Source: Linderina pennispora (lineage: Eukaryota; Kickxellomycota; Kickxellomycetes; Kickxellales; Kickxellaceae). From it: 64,000 nucleotides of DNA. Of this stretch, positions 54,658 through 64,000 are shown in pieces. A program made the translations under genes and the position numbers. The DNA lies in NCBI RefSeq assembly GCF_002104995.1, contig NW_024468265.1:124001-188000 (forward strand). Reading direction: 5' to 3'. Each line of letters opens with the position of its first letter. The first letter of the stretch is position 1. Under the pieces are notes generated by a model that searched no databases, was not told the DNA's origin, and saw nothing but the letters and a program-made list of their open reading frames with translations.

Positions 54658-56190
54658 TACATTGCGGCACCTGCAGCGTTGGCCATACTGACCTCAGTAA
54701 TTTCATACTCATCGGAAAGTGCACGTTGTGCCATAGAGCGTCCTCTGAGTGGCTCCTGCGAGCTCTCAAACCTAGGGTGGCGGTTGTCAATTGTCGTAGG
54801 AACCGACTCAACAGACTGCTCCAAGTCAATTGTCTTCTTTTCCTCAGCACCTTGCCTTGGACGCTTGGGGTTCGGGCCAGGTGTAGTGTTGCGATGTGCG
54901 GTACCAGCCCATCGAGTCGACTTGGCCTATGGAGATGCGATGTTCCTGCCACATGGTCGAAAAGAAGAGCAGTATCAGCGAAAATACTGCGAGGCCAAAC
55001 AGCACGCCTAGATTCATGCCAATCCGCTCATGCGCACCGCTCATAATGTAGCGAGAAAGCATAGAGCCGTGGTAGTACGGAAGGCCCTTGAACCACTTGA
55101 AGAATGTCGGACACAGCTCAGGAACCTGGATACCGGAGCACAGGTTCGGAATTACAGTGAAGATTGATGGCAGCGCAATGAACTCAGGCTCCAGTGTGAA
55201 GTAGGATGGCCTTAAGCCAGAATGCCAGTGGCAGCAGGGTCAAAAAGTATGTCATCCACAGGCTGAAGAACCGGCCCGACTGTGACCTTGTGAGCCTTGT
55301 GGGCCGAGTTGTACTCTGGACCCTTGTATGCCACATAAGCCAAGGCACCCTGGAACGTGTACAGGAGACACAGAATCGTTAGCGCCAACACCTTGCCCAG
55401 AAAAATATCACGCTGGCGTGCCTTTTGATATGTAATGTACGTGCCGAACTTGAGGAACACCATCGACGCCATGACTCCAACAAAGCAGAACAGCAAAGTC
55501 AGTGGCGACATTACTGGTGCCAGGTCAAATGCGTATGAAGCGACGTTGTCAACCGTGAATCCAATCGGATTGAGAAGTGCCTGTGGGTTTGCCTTTGCCT
55601 TTGCCTCATCATCGGATGACTGCTTGAACTGCTGAAGAAGCTCGACTGCAAACATGGCACCTGTGCGTGCAGCTACCTCCATTGTGGTGAACTGGACAAA
55701 CATGAGCTGGCCCAGAGGGTAATGCGCGCTCTGCACAACCAGCGTCATGGCCTCGCTGGCGTTGTACGCGGCACCAGTCAGCAGCGCGTTGTTCAGACGA
55801 CTGCTAAGCCCTGGGTTGATGACAACTGCACCGTAGCCGTCCTTCTTGACATACTCCTTTGACCTGGTCGACTGTTTTGAAGTCTGTGCGTACGCGCCAT
55901 GTTGGTGAAGTGTGCCCGCGTGGCATCTGCATGATCGCCTCGGTTAGTCCATGGCCAATGTTGCCATCGTCTAGATTGACCAGCTCGATGTTCAGGAGAT
56001 ACCCCAGCTCGCCGCGCTTGTGATTAGAACCCAAGGTGATGGAGAGTAGCGACCACATAAATACTGTTAGAATGGCCAACAGACGCAGGTTCTTGAAAAA
56101 GTGGTTGCGAATCGCACCGTACAGCGACTTGTTCCAGATGTTGATACGCTCGGCGTCGAGCTCGGGGTTGTGCATTTGTGGAAAAATCAT
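54658..56190 (-). CDS. DUF3533 / SNG1-type membrane protein, copy 1 (frameshifted)
   Basis: SNG1-like proteins are fungal plasma-membrane proteins related to ABC-2-type transporter halves, linked to drug and nitrosoguanidine resistance. The start is the ATG at 56188-56190 (MIFPQMHNPELDAERI). Span 1 is LRLLAILTVFMWSLLSITLG, followed by SNHKRGELGYLL, a block shared with copy 2. A long extracellular loop follows with SRLNNALLTGAAYNASEAMT (after a shift near 55865). Then come spans such as SPLTLLFCFVGVMASMVFL and DIFLGKVLALTILCLLYTF, and LSRYIMSGAHERIGMNLGVL with the final span. The C-terminal tail ends SMANAAGAAM at the TAG at 54658-54660. Shifts also occur near 55210 and 54880. Confidence 0.8.
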
Positions 56191-56931
56191 TGCCACCACA
56201 GGTATTATCTAGAAAACTGTAAGGGAAATCTGCGCGGTATATACAGAATGAAGATACAAAATGAGGATACAAAATGAGAGGCGTGGGTGGGAAAAGGGTA
56301 CAGGAGCAATGGGCATAGTCTATGAGTCGTTTATCCACGACTGGCTGCCATGAAGTCCTATATATATAACAGCCGCCGCCCACGAACACGTCCATTGTTG
56401 AATTTTCCTCGCTATTTTTCCACCACACCTAGCACCGTCTATGCATTAGCGCGAACCCGAAAAAATGGCGAAAAAGAAAAGACAACCCGCTGGTGCATAT
56501 GTGTGCTATTCGACCAATACTTTCGGGTCGGTCACATATCGGCGGCGGCATGGCGCTAATGTGCACATCTCCACAAAATGAAACGGTGATGCGCGCCCAG
56601 AAAATAGCAACGGGCCGCCGCCACGCCTCCGACGCTAAGAATAGTATATTCTTTGTTTGTTGAGGTCATGTTGTATACGGGCATGCAAGGGCGGCTGTCG
56701 GCGGGATTTCGGCCTTGTCGGCGCTTAATTTTCCATATTCGATAATTTGAAGAAAAAAAAACGAAAAGAGCCCTGAGAAAAAATGATGATAGGGAACAGC
56801 GTAGATGATCGTCGCGCTAATTCTGCCCCAATCCCTCTGCCCACTTCCTGTTTCTGTTTTGCGCTACTGGATGTGTAAATGTATCAGTTAGCAGAGCGTG
56901 TATAGCAGGTGCCGAATAGGGCGAAGAAAAA
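56191..56931. other. intergenic region between the two DUF3533 genes
   Basis: About 740 bases with the promoter of copy 1 and the 3' UTR of copy 2. An A-rich run lies near 56750. No coding sequence recognised. Confidence 0.45.
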
Positions 56932-58437
56932 TCAGACACCAACAGTCTCGTTGCGCATCGAAACATCCTGTGTAAGCTGGTCCTCGGCGATCTGGATGGT
57001 GCCGTCGGCTCTGCGCGACACAGCGGGCATGTACATAGGCACCTTGCCTCTCTCGAGGTCCTTGGCAAGGGAGTCGGCAGTGTCTTCTTCGGCCTTCATC
57101 GGGCGCCTTGGGATTCGGCCCAGTGTAATACGGGGATCCGCGATACCAGCCCATGCGATCGACGTTACCGGCATGAACCTGGTGCTGCTGGATCATGGTG
57201 CAGATGTACAACAAGACCAGGGAGAACACCAGCTCACCAAACAGCACGCCTAGGTTTTCACCGACCCGGTTGTGTGCTCCACTGATAATATACCGCGTCA
57301 GCATCGTGCCCTGGTAAAACGGCATGGCTTGGAAGCCACTTGAAGAAAGTCGGGCAGACGTTGACGACAGTAATACCAGCGCAGACGCTTGGGAATGATA
57401 GTGATAACTGAAGGGCATTGCAATGAACTCGGGCGTAGAGAAGGTCACCAGCGATTTTAGCCAAAAGGCCATCGGGAGCAGCGTCAGCCAGCTGGTCATC
57501 CAAATGGCAAAAAAACCTCCCGCTATCGATATGGAGCCCGTGGTGATTCTTGCCGTAGTCCTGATCCCTTGAACGCCAGGAAGGTGAGCGTGCCGTAGAA
57601 CGAAAAGCCAAGCGTCAGAAGGCTGATGACGGTAATTAGTGCCAGGTAGATCGAGCGATGCCTCACGGCCTGGTAGATTGGGTACGAGCTAAACTTTAGC
57701 ATGATCATTGGGACCAGCGTACACATAAACATCATCAGCAGGCTCAGCGGGGCGAGCAGTGGGCTGAGCGAAAACCCGTATGGCCCTAGGTTCACTGTGA
57801 CTGCGTCGATTGGATGGAGCAATGTGGATACGTTGGCATTGTTTTTCGCCTCTGCACTGGTGGACTCTTGGAGCCGCTGCAGCAGCTGTGTCGCAATCGC
57901 AGAATTCGCAATCACGACTGCCTGGCGCAGGGCTGGTTGGATAGAGGTCAACTGCACTAGCGGGTGGTGTGAGTCCTGTTTCAACACCATCAGGGCGTCA
58001 GTTGCTGAGTAGTTGGCACCCGTAGTTAGGGCGTTGTTCAGGCGATCTGACATGCCAGGCATGATCACGAGTCCGCCCCATCCGTCGTCCTTGATGTATT
58101 TCTTGGCTTGCCCCAGGCTCTGGTACCGTGTGTTGAGTTTCCATGTGGGCATCGTGTTGTCGCTGGGTGTTGTCAGCAGCGTGTCAACAATCTCCTGGCT
58201 ATACTCGCCTTGGTCAAAGTCGAATATGTCTACCTCGAGACGGTTGACAAGCTCGCCGCGCTTGTGGTTTGCGCCAAAGAATATGCTAAGGATCAGCCAG
58301 AGCAAGACCGTCAGGAATCCCAGCAGTCGTAAATAGCGCTTTAGTGTGTCTTTGAGCTGAGTGCGTAGCGACGGATCAGTCAGGTTGACACGCCCTTCGT
58401 CAGTGTCGGCGTCGTATTTCCAGTATGCAAGCTTCAT
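56932..58437 (-). CDS. DUF3533 / SNG1-type membrane protein, copy 2 (frameshifted)
   Basis: Paralogue of the preceding gene in tandem. The ATG is at 58435-58437 (MKLAYWKYDADTDEGRVNLT). Span 1 is LLGFLTVLLWLILSIFFGAN, then HKRGELVNRLEVDI. The loop has GLVIMPGMSDRLNNALTTGA, matching copy 1. Middle spans include PLLAPLSLLMMFMCTLVPMI and SIYLALITVISLLTLGFSFY. After several one-base shifts (near 57565, 57500, 57390 and 57340) come FQAMPFYQGTMLTRYIISGA, HNRVGENLGVLFGELVFSLV and the last span. A shift near 57110 gives an acidic tail ending MRNETVGV at 56932. Both copies share a GWYR element after the last span (MGWYRTSQHYT and MGWYRGSPYYT). Confidence 0.82.
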
Positions 58438-59182
58438 TGTTCGGTTTTTGGCTGTATCAGGATAAATGGCGAGAAGTGGTGGAGAGAAAGTGTATTGGAG
58501 TTGGTTGGCGGTTGAAGCGCAATTCTTCTCGCTGGTTAGTTCTGTGGGTGCTAGTTAAAGTGGGCACAGGTGGCTCTGAGCCCAATTTATAGCAGTGGTT
58601 GTGCATTGTAGCTTCGGATGCATTGATTTGTCATGGAAGCTTTGTATTCCCACCTCCCCCACCGCGCACTTCTCGGACTGTTTGCAGTCACTGGGATGCA
58701 ACCATGAAACTCCGGAGAGCACACTGAGCCAGCGAGCGGGGAAAGCTACAGAGGCTAAACCCCTCGGGCAAAGTGATTTCCACATTGACGGATGTATGGC
58801 AGTTGCCCTAAAGTGTGTCGCGGGATGAGTATGTCCCTGGACATGTGCCAAGAGGCAACCGCATCCTCGGTGTTGCCCCATCTTAAAGTGTTTGCCGACA
58901 TCCGACGCTGGTGGTGGGTCGCAACCCCCAAAGAGGGAGAAAAACGGAAAGCGGCCTCACCTCGGCCAGCCAGCAAAAGTTTCCAAAACGGCAGGCATGT
59001 GACAGTTAGGTCACATTGGGCAGGTGGAGCGCGGCGCTGCCCGTTTTTTCGAGAGGGTGACGTTTTTATGTGCTTGCGTTTGCACACCAGACGCAGAGCA
59101 ACAGCATAGGCGCTAGCTCCTTTTCTTCACTCCATTTCTCAAAATTCAACACCCTTATTCTGCAGCATTTTGTTAAACGCGA
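58438..59182. other. divergent promoter region between DUF3533 copy 2 and the proteasome gene
   Basis: About 745 bases between divergent starts. It contains CGGTTTTTGGC near the DUF3533 start, but no certain regulatory motif; a match to the proteasome element of yeast (GGTGGCAAA) was not found by eye. Confidence 0.4.
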
Positions 59183-60019
59183 ATGGACGCAATCAAGATT
59201 CAGCTGCCGCACACTGTGCAGCCCCGGGCTGAGAACGCGAACGACGGCGCCGTGAGCCGCACAATGTAAGCAATCGGCGACCGAAATCGAAGGGATAGAG
59301 GCGGACATTTCGTTCTTGCCAGCGAATAACTCTAAACTCCTGAAACTTACAAATGTAGGCAGCCGATTGTCACAGGTACGTCGGTGGTTGCATTCAAGTA
59401 CAAGGACGGAATCATGATGGCGGCGGATACTCTGGCGTCGTATGGCAGTCTGGCGCGGTTCCGTTCAGAGAAGCGCCTGATGGCAGTCGGCGACAACACG
59501 CTGGTGGGTGTGTCGGGCGACCTGTCCGACTTCCAGTATATGCAGCATGTGCTGGAGGACCTGGAGACGCGCGAGCTCTGTATGGATGACGATCAGACGC
59601 TGGGCACAAAGTCTGTGTACAAATACATCAGCAACATCATGTACAACCGGCGCACTAAGGTGGATCCGCTGTGGAACTCGTATGTGGTTGCCGGCCTGGA
59701 CCATGATGAGAAGTTCCTGGGATTTGTTGATCTGTACGGTACCCGGTACCAGTCGCCGACCATTGCCACTGGCTTTGGCGCCCACCTGGCCCAGCCGATC
59801 CTGCGCAAGCGTGTCGAGGGCCGTGAGGACGAGATCGAGGAGGAAGAGGCGCTGGCCATCCTCGACGACTGCATGCGTGTGCTGTTCTACCGCGATGCTA
59901 GATCGTTCAACAAGCTGAGGCGCGCCAAGGTCACCGCCCAGGGCGTCGAGATCTCCGAGCCCTACTCGCTCGAGACCAACTGGGACTTTGCCGAGTCCAT
60001 TGTTGGCTATGGCGGTTAG
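59183..60019 (+). CDS. PRE4: 20S proteasome subunit beta-7 (PSMB4/Pre4)
   Basis: A structural, non-catalytic beta subunit of the 20S core. Exon 1 is 59183-59265 (MDAIKIQLPHTVQPRAENAN). A 93-nt intron at 59266-59358 (GTAAGC donor, TAG acceptor) precedes exon 2 at 59359-60019. The join gives VSRTMQPIVTGTSVVAFKYK, the usual beta-7 processing site region, where the mature chain starts at or near TGTSV. Family features follow: MAADTLASYGSLARFRSEKR, GVSGDLSDFQYMQHVLEDLE, YNRRTKVDPLWNSYVVAG, then PTIATGFGAHLAQPILRKRV. The C-terminus NWDFAESIVGYGG fits the beta-7 tail. The frame is intact. Confidence 0.96.
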
Positions 60020-61853
60020 TCGGCCTTTGTGTTTTCTATTAAATTTTAGCTTACAGCTTTTGCAAAACCCAACAGAGGCAAGTGAGCACCTCATATTCAA
60101 CAGCACGCATGTACAGCAGGTCGAGGTTATTCAAAATTGGTTATTGAGAAATATGAACAAGGAATGGCTACTATGTGTCGTGGTAGTCAGCAAGTACATA
60201 GGGAGATGGGTGAAAGCTCCTTCTAATCCATCAAGCCAGTACATATGTCGCAGTCGCAGCGCTTGCCAGGGTAGATGTCGTCGCTCGGGATGCCGACAAG
60301 AATGGGACCTTTCATAGCGAGGATATTATTAATACGTTGGTACGTTGCTGAGTAGATGGTAGTGGAAGAGAAACACTGGGTCCACTATTGGCCGGCACAG
60401 GCAGGATGCTTATATCCGATGCACACAATAAATATGCCTCCTTTTCTACATTTATTCAAAGGATGCTGCATGTGCTCACATGCCAGGTAGCTAGCACTTC
60501 GTCTCTGGGCCTGCCATGCTGCCAGCTTGATTTCTGGCAGGCTCCCTTCGTGAGTACGCCAAAGATGCATGTCGTCACAACTGCATTTGGAGAACAGAAC
60601 CCCAGGGGCAAGATGGTGAACGCGGTGAGAATATGTCCGCCTGGAATGCAAAAAATCTCCACATACGCGCTGCATTGCTGTTGATCCCTGATTTTGCTTG
60701 CTAGGGTGCTCTGCGGAGATACTTACTCGGGACATGCACCAGCAAAGCGAAGAGGCAGGCAGCTGCTTGGCCCCTTTCCAATTGCAACCCGGCGACATGC
60801 ATATCCAAAACACAACCACATGGCTTCCCTCCATTCCACACAATTGGAGACTCACAAGGGGTTTCGGCGCAGATCTAGCGAAAAGAGAGGTTTTGCATGT
60901 GTACCCTAGCCATGGCACTCAAAAATAACAGCCGATACGTGCGACTCTCAACTTCTACAAGTATATAGCAAAGGGTGTTGTCGAACCTCGACGCACCCAC
61001 ATACATTGTGCCGAAAATAACCTGCATTCTCCTGCACCTGTCCGTTCAGCAAATGAGAGGTCGCAAACTCCATTGACGGGAACCAGAAAAACACATGACA
61101 ATAAGGAGGTACAGCCTGTGCATATTCCGATACTTAGACTTGCCCAAGGCTGTCCGCAATCTATTGTCAGAAAGGGAATCCTACTCGGAGAAAGGCAGCC
61201 TTTGTTTATGTCTACTCTAGGTATGGTGCTGAGCTAGTAATCGCCTGGCAGGAGGTGGGCAGGTAGCGGAAGCTGATCCAAGCAACACTGACCAGAGCCT
61301 GATTCGACTCATCATACTCAGGTTCAAAAGCCCATACAAACGTCAGGGAAGGTTGTGTACTAACGAAGAGGCAATTGAAATTATACATATTTGCCTTTCA
61401 TTTTGCTTTTATGAAACGTACAGCACCAGCACCAGCACCACCACAATGGCCATGGAAATAGTCTGTATATGGTAGCTACTTTGTCTGACAATGGCAAGGA
61501 ACAGTATTTCCAGACACTGTACACTGCGAATAGCATCCACATAGGGTAATCCTACTAGGAACAGCAGGAAACATGCCATCTTGTGGAGACAATTTCCTCA
61601 CAGATTAGTATACCAAAATTTATCCCAACATTCACTGCCTTCACGTATGAGGAGTAGGTTCAATGTAGGTTCAATATAACTAGCCGGGTGGCCAGCCGAT
61701 ATGGATAATTGCGCAGGGACAACCATCAGAATATATCCCCCAGGTTCATATCTCCCATAACCAGCTGCCCTGCCAAGTATTGCTGAGTCAAATTGGCTAG
61801 TTCCTGCAAAATTGCAACCAAACCAGCAATTTCACAGGCGTAGTAATAAACAA
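60020..61853. other. long intergenic region
   Basis: About 1.8 kb between PRE4 and SNAPC1, both plus strand. A 177-codon minus-strand frame at 60385-60918 is Cys/His/Ser-rich and shows no domain. A short CACCAG repeat lies near 61425-61445. No tRNA or other structured RNA is recognised. Confidence 0.45.
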
Positions 61854-62906
61854 ATGGCAGACGATTCGTTCGACTTGGAAGACACAAAGGCACTGGTGAA
61901 CCTGGGGCGCACAGGAGTGTACCTGTCTGCGATTGAAGGCGACGTTCGGACGCTCATGCGCACATTCCAAAAGCTGCAAGCCTACGACTTTGAATCGTTC
62001 TGCGCGGTGTGGAAGGTGCTAAACTTTTCGCTAATCCATTTTGTGGCGACCGAAAAGAACTCTAGGCAGAACTTTATGCGCACCGTCTACCGCATCGTGC
62101 TCAACCACCTACAGCAAGGAGCACTGCTGGAGATCCGCATCGGCGTGGTCTACGCGCTATATCTTCTGTACTACTCTCAGCCGGTCAACTTCCCAAACAT
62201 CAAAGTGCGCGTATCGATGGAGCACTGGGCGGTGCTGACGAGCCTGTACCAGTACTGCCGCGGTAGCGAGATCCACGATATCGTGTATATTTTCGACAAA
62301 CTGCGCGAGGACGCCGCGTTTGAGCTGGTTGCGTGGATTGACGAGCACGAAGGCATATTGAGACTCGAGAGCGACGAGGGCGTGGGTGGCAGGGTGGCGA
62401 CGCGTTTGGCCCAGATCGAGCACGAGGTAATGGGCTCAGCACAGGGCAATATTGGCGACCCTGCGGCAGCCAAGCGGCAGCTGAAGCTAGCAGAGGAGTA
62501 CCGCAATGTGAAGCGGCGGATAATCAACTCCCGGCTCGCTGAGCGTGCTGCACAGGACATGTACATCATGGATTTCGGGGTTCAGAGAGAGGACATCCAG
62601 GGTATGCCTGTAGGGGTGCCACTGGATATCTCCGGCCAGGATATCGGCTGGTGGGCAGAGACCCAGAAGAGAGTCAAGGGGTACCAGCGGATCAGGGCAG
62701 AGCGCGTGGGCGCCCTAGCTGAGGACGACGGCAGCCTGAGGGTGATGGAGGAGTGTCCCGACGACATTTCTGGCCTCGATGGCGCGCCGTCGCGCAGGGC
62801 GGTGCTGAGCAAGTCAGACTATGACACTGAGGCGAGGCACTACAAGCCAGACCACCTCCGGGCCATTGAGCGGGCCACCAAAGCCCAGCACAATCCAAAC
62901 TTTTGA
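61854..62906 (+). CDS. SNAPC1: SNAPC1/SNAP43-like subunit of the snRNA-activating complex
   Basis: SNAPc binds the proximal sequence element of snRNA promoters and serves both Pol II and Pol III. The ATG at 61854 opens MADDSFDLEDTKALVNLGRT. The conserved SNAP43 region follows: LMRTFQKLQAYDFESFCAVW, KVLNFSLIHFVATEKNSRQN, then LEIRIGVVYALYLLYYSQPV, KVRVSMEHWAVLTSLYQYCR, and DIVYIFDKLREDAAFELVAW. The order (E-F-C-x-x-W, F-x-L-I, I-R-I-G-x-x-Y-x-L-Y, I-F-x-K-L) matches the family. The C-terminal third is charged and less conserved. The frame is intact, stop at 62904-62906. Confidence 0.82.
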   Translation: MADDSFDLEDTKALVNLGRTGVYLSAIEGDVRTLMRTFQKLQAYDFESFCAVWKVLNFSLIHFVATEKNSRQNFMRTVYRIVLNHLQQGALLEIRIGVVYALYLLYYSQPVNFPNIKVRVSMEHWAVLTSLYQYCRGSEIHDIVYIFDKLREDAAFELVAWIDEHEGILRLESDEGVGGRVATRLAQIEHEVMGSAQGNIGDPAAAKRQLKLAEEYRNVKRRIINSRLAERAAQDMYIMDFGVQREDIQGMPVGVPLDISGQDIGWWAETQKRVKGYQRIRAERVGALAEDDGSLRVMEECPDDISGLDGAPSRRAVLSKSDYDTEARHYKPDHLRAIERATKAQHNPNF

Positions 62907-63167
62907 CGTTGGCAGCAAATGGGAGCAGCTGGCGTATTTATGCGTTTGTGGGTGGGACCCAAAAGCCTGCGATTTTTCCCTCGCACTCTTTGCATGACAC
63001 GCAGTTTTTGCCCGATTCAATTTTATTGTCCGAAATCTCGCTGTTTACGTTAAAATTCGGTGTTCTTTTGCGCTCCAACTCTGTCCTGCACGCGTCATTT
63101 GCTAGGCAGCTCGTAGTATTCGCCACCGAACCAGCCAGGGCCACTCAGCAAGGGAGGAAAATAGACC

Positions 63168-63701
63168 ATGGTAGTTGGCCGAGGACCGAAGCCGGGTGCG
63201 GCCCGTCGTGGTAGCGCCATCAGACGCCCAGCGTTCGCCAACACCCGACTCACGCAGTCGCAGGACAGTCCCGACACCACACCAATACGGTCCCCAGCCA
63301 GAAAGACTGTGCCGAGGGCAGCTGCCCACCCGGGTCGCAGCGCGGGCACAGTCCAGAAGCAGCCACAGAAGAGACGGCTGGCGCCAGGCGTAAGGGCAGT
63401 GCGCGAAATACGCAAGTACCAGAAATCTAGTGACCTGCTGCTGGCAAAGCTGCCGTTTGCGCGTGTTGTACGAGAGATCACCGAGACCTTTGTCAATGAC
63501 TATACGTTCAGCGAGCCCCGAGTTGCCATGCGCTGGCAATCGTCGGCGCTGCTGGCCCTGCAGGAAGCCTCAGAGGCATTCCTTGTTCACCTGTTCGAGG
63601 ATGCTAATCTGTGTGCTCTGCATGCCAAGCGCGTCACCATCATGCAGCGTGACATCCAGCTGGCCCGCCGCATCCGTGGTCAGTGGGGTGGGCTCGGATA
63701 G
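63168..63701 (+). CDS. centromeric histone H3 (CENP-A/Cse4) with an enlarged loop 1
   Basis: CENP-A marks centromeres and seats the kinetochore. The start is the ATG at 63168. An Arg/Pro/Ser-rich tail of about 80 residues has little H3-tail similarity, as usual for CENP-A. The histone fold begins [20 protein letters not shown], then [50 protein letters not shown] and [10 protein letters not shown]. Replication-coupled H3 would read differently in the tail and in helix 2. Loop 1 ([16 protein letters not shown]) is about seven residues longer than in human CENP-A and about nine longer than in H3. The frame is intact. Confidence 0.93.
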   Translation: MVVGRGPKPGAARRGSAIRRPAFANTRLTQSQDSPDTTPIRSPARKTVPRAAAHPGRSAGTVQKQPQKRRLAPGVRAVREIRKYQKSSDLLLAKLPFARVVREITETFVNDYTFSEPRVAMRWQSSALLALQEASEAFLVHLFEDANLCALHAKRVTIMQRDIQLARRIRGQWGGLG

Positions 63702-63774
63702 ACTCACAATTACAAACTGAACTTGCTTCTGCTGTACCTCTTCCTACTATCTTTTCCAAACCATGAACAGTGTT

Positions 63775-64000
63775 CTAGCCATTGCTGGCCTGTGTCTCAA
63801 ACTTGTCAATATAATGCCGGTGGATCTGCATCAGCTGCTCGCTACGCGATGCATCACCAACAGATCGCTCAATCTGGGTCAGGATGCCAATGGCCGCAGC
63901 ATTCTGTAGCGGGTCCTTGTTGCGCTGCGCGATGGCCTGGCCTGTCGCACACATCTTCATGGCCTGGTCGTACTGCCCGGTCGGCAGCATCACCGATCCA
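63775..64000 (-). CDS. C-terminal part of a helical (TPR-like) protein, runs off the window
   Basis: Open from the window edge to a stop at 63775-63777. The visible ~74 residues (TGQYDQAMKMCATGQAIAQR, then LQNAAAIGILTQIERSVGDA and QLMQIHRHYIDKFETQ) form helix pairs with TPR-like spacing (G-x-Y-x-x-A, A-x-x-x-L-x-x-I-x-x-x-x-G-D). The C-terminal position and the loop G-D are reminiscent of the cohesin loader Mau2/Scc4, but that is only a guess. The start and the rest of the gene lie beyond the window. Confidence 0.7.
   Translation of the reverse strand, partial: GSVMLPTGQYDQAMKMCATGQAIAQRNKDPLQNAAAIGILTQIERSVGDASRSEQLMQIHRHYIDKFETQASNG

Noticed and set aside
60385..60918. A 177-codon minus-strand frame between PRE4 and SNAPC1
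   Set aside because: Cys/His/Ser-rich with no ordered motif; three competing frames cover the same interval.

Overview
The window is nuclear DNA of a fungus. Two things show this: spliceosomal introns of about 84 to 94 nt with GTAAG-type donors and CTAAT/CTAAC branch points (one longer, 282 nt), and a gene set of TUP1, septin, EPL1, RIC1, GPI3, CENP-A, INCENP, a proteasome beta subunit and DUF3533. GC-rich coding blocks, AT-rich intergenic islands, SNAPC1 and an expanded aquaglyceroporin family fit an early-diverging lineage such as Kickxellomycotina (Coemansia/Linderina type). That placement is inference.

Layout. 0-10.3 kb: minus-strand housekeeping genes (DFGDF-motif protein, HAD hydrolase, septin, bHLH/AT-hook factor, tRNA 2'-phosphotransferase, small mitochondrial-type protein). 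10.6-17 kb: plus-strand genes (coiled-coil protein, a tandem-repeat block carrying TATA-like sites, TUP1, pirin-like bicupin). 18-26.2 kb: a CAP protein and four tandem aquaglyceroporins, all minus. 26.6-31 kb: GPI3 and RIC1. 31.8-33 kb: an Ala-rich membrane-anchored coiled-coil protein. 33-37.5 kb: an AT-rich island with tRNA-Glu(CUC) and a broken Fanzor element. 37.5-48.3 kb: EPL1, a Kelch protein, INCENP and a small unknown protein. 48.3-50.9 kb: a second Fanzor copy. 51-58.4 kb: two tetraspanins, a small membrane protein and two DUF3533/SNG1-type membrane proteins. 59-64 kb: proteasome beta-7, SNAPC1, CENP-A and a partial TPR-like gene.

The most notable content is the pair of Fanzor (eukaryotic TnpB-like, RNA-guided nuclease family) copies. 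Copy A (about 36.0-37.5 kb, plus) keeps the N-terminal half and stops just before the first RuvC catalytic aspartate. Copy B (about 50.5-48.6 kb, minus) has lost the N-terminus but keeps all three RuvC acidic residues and the zinc ribbon. They share about 90% identity where they overlap (by eye), plus a ~60-bp block and a more diverged ~200-bp block arranged differently around each copy.

A technical point affects nearly every gene. Many clear orthologues (TPT1, TUP1, GPI3, RIC1, EPL1, INCENP, Kelch, tetraspanins, DUF3533, one aquaporin) are broken by single extra bases, usually in short homopolymers, and the conserved protein resumes in another frame. These look like consensus errors more than real pseudogenes. 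Coordinates given for such genes span the whole conserved reading.
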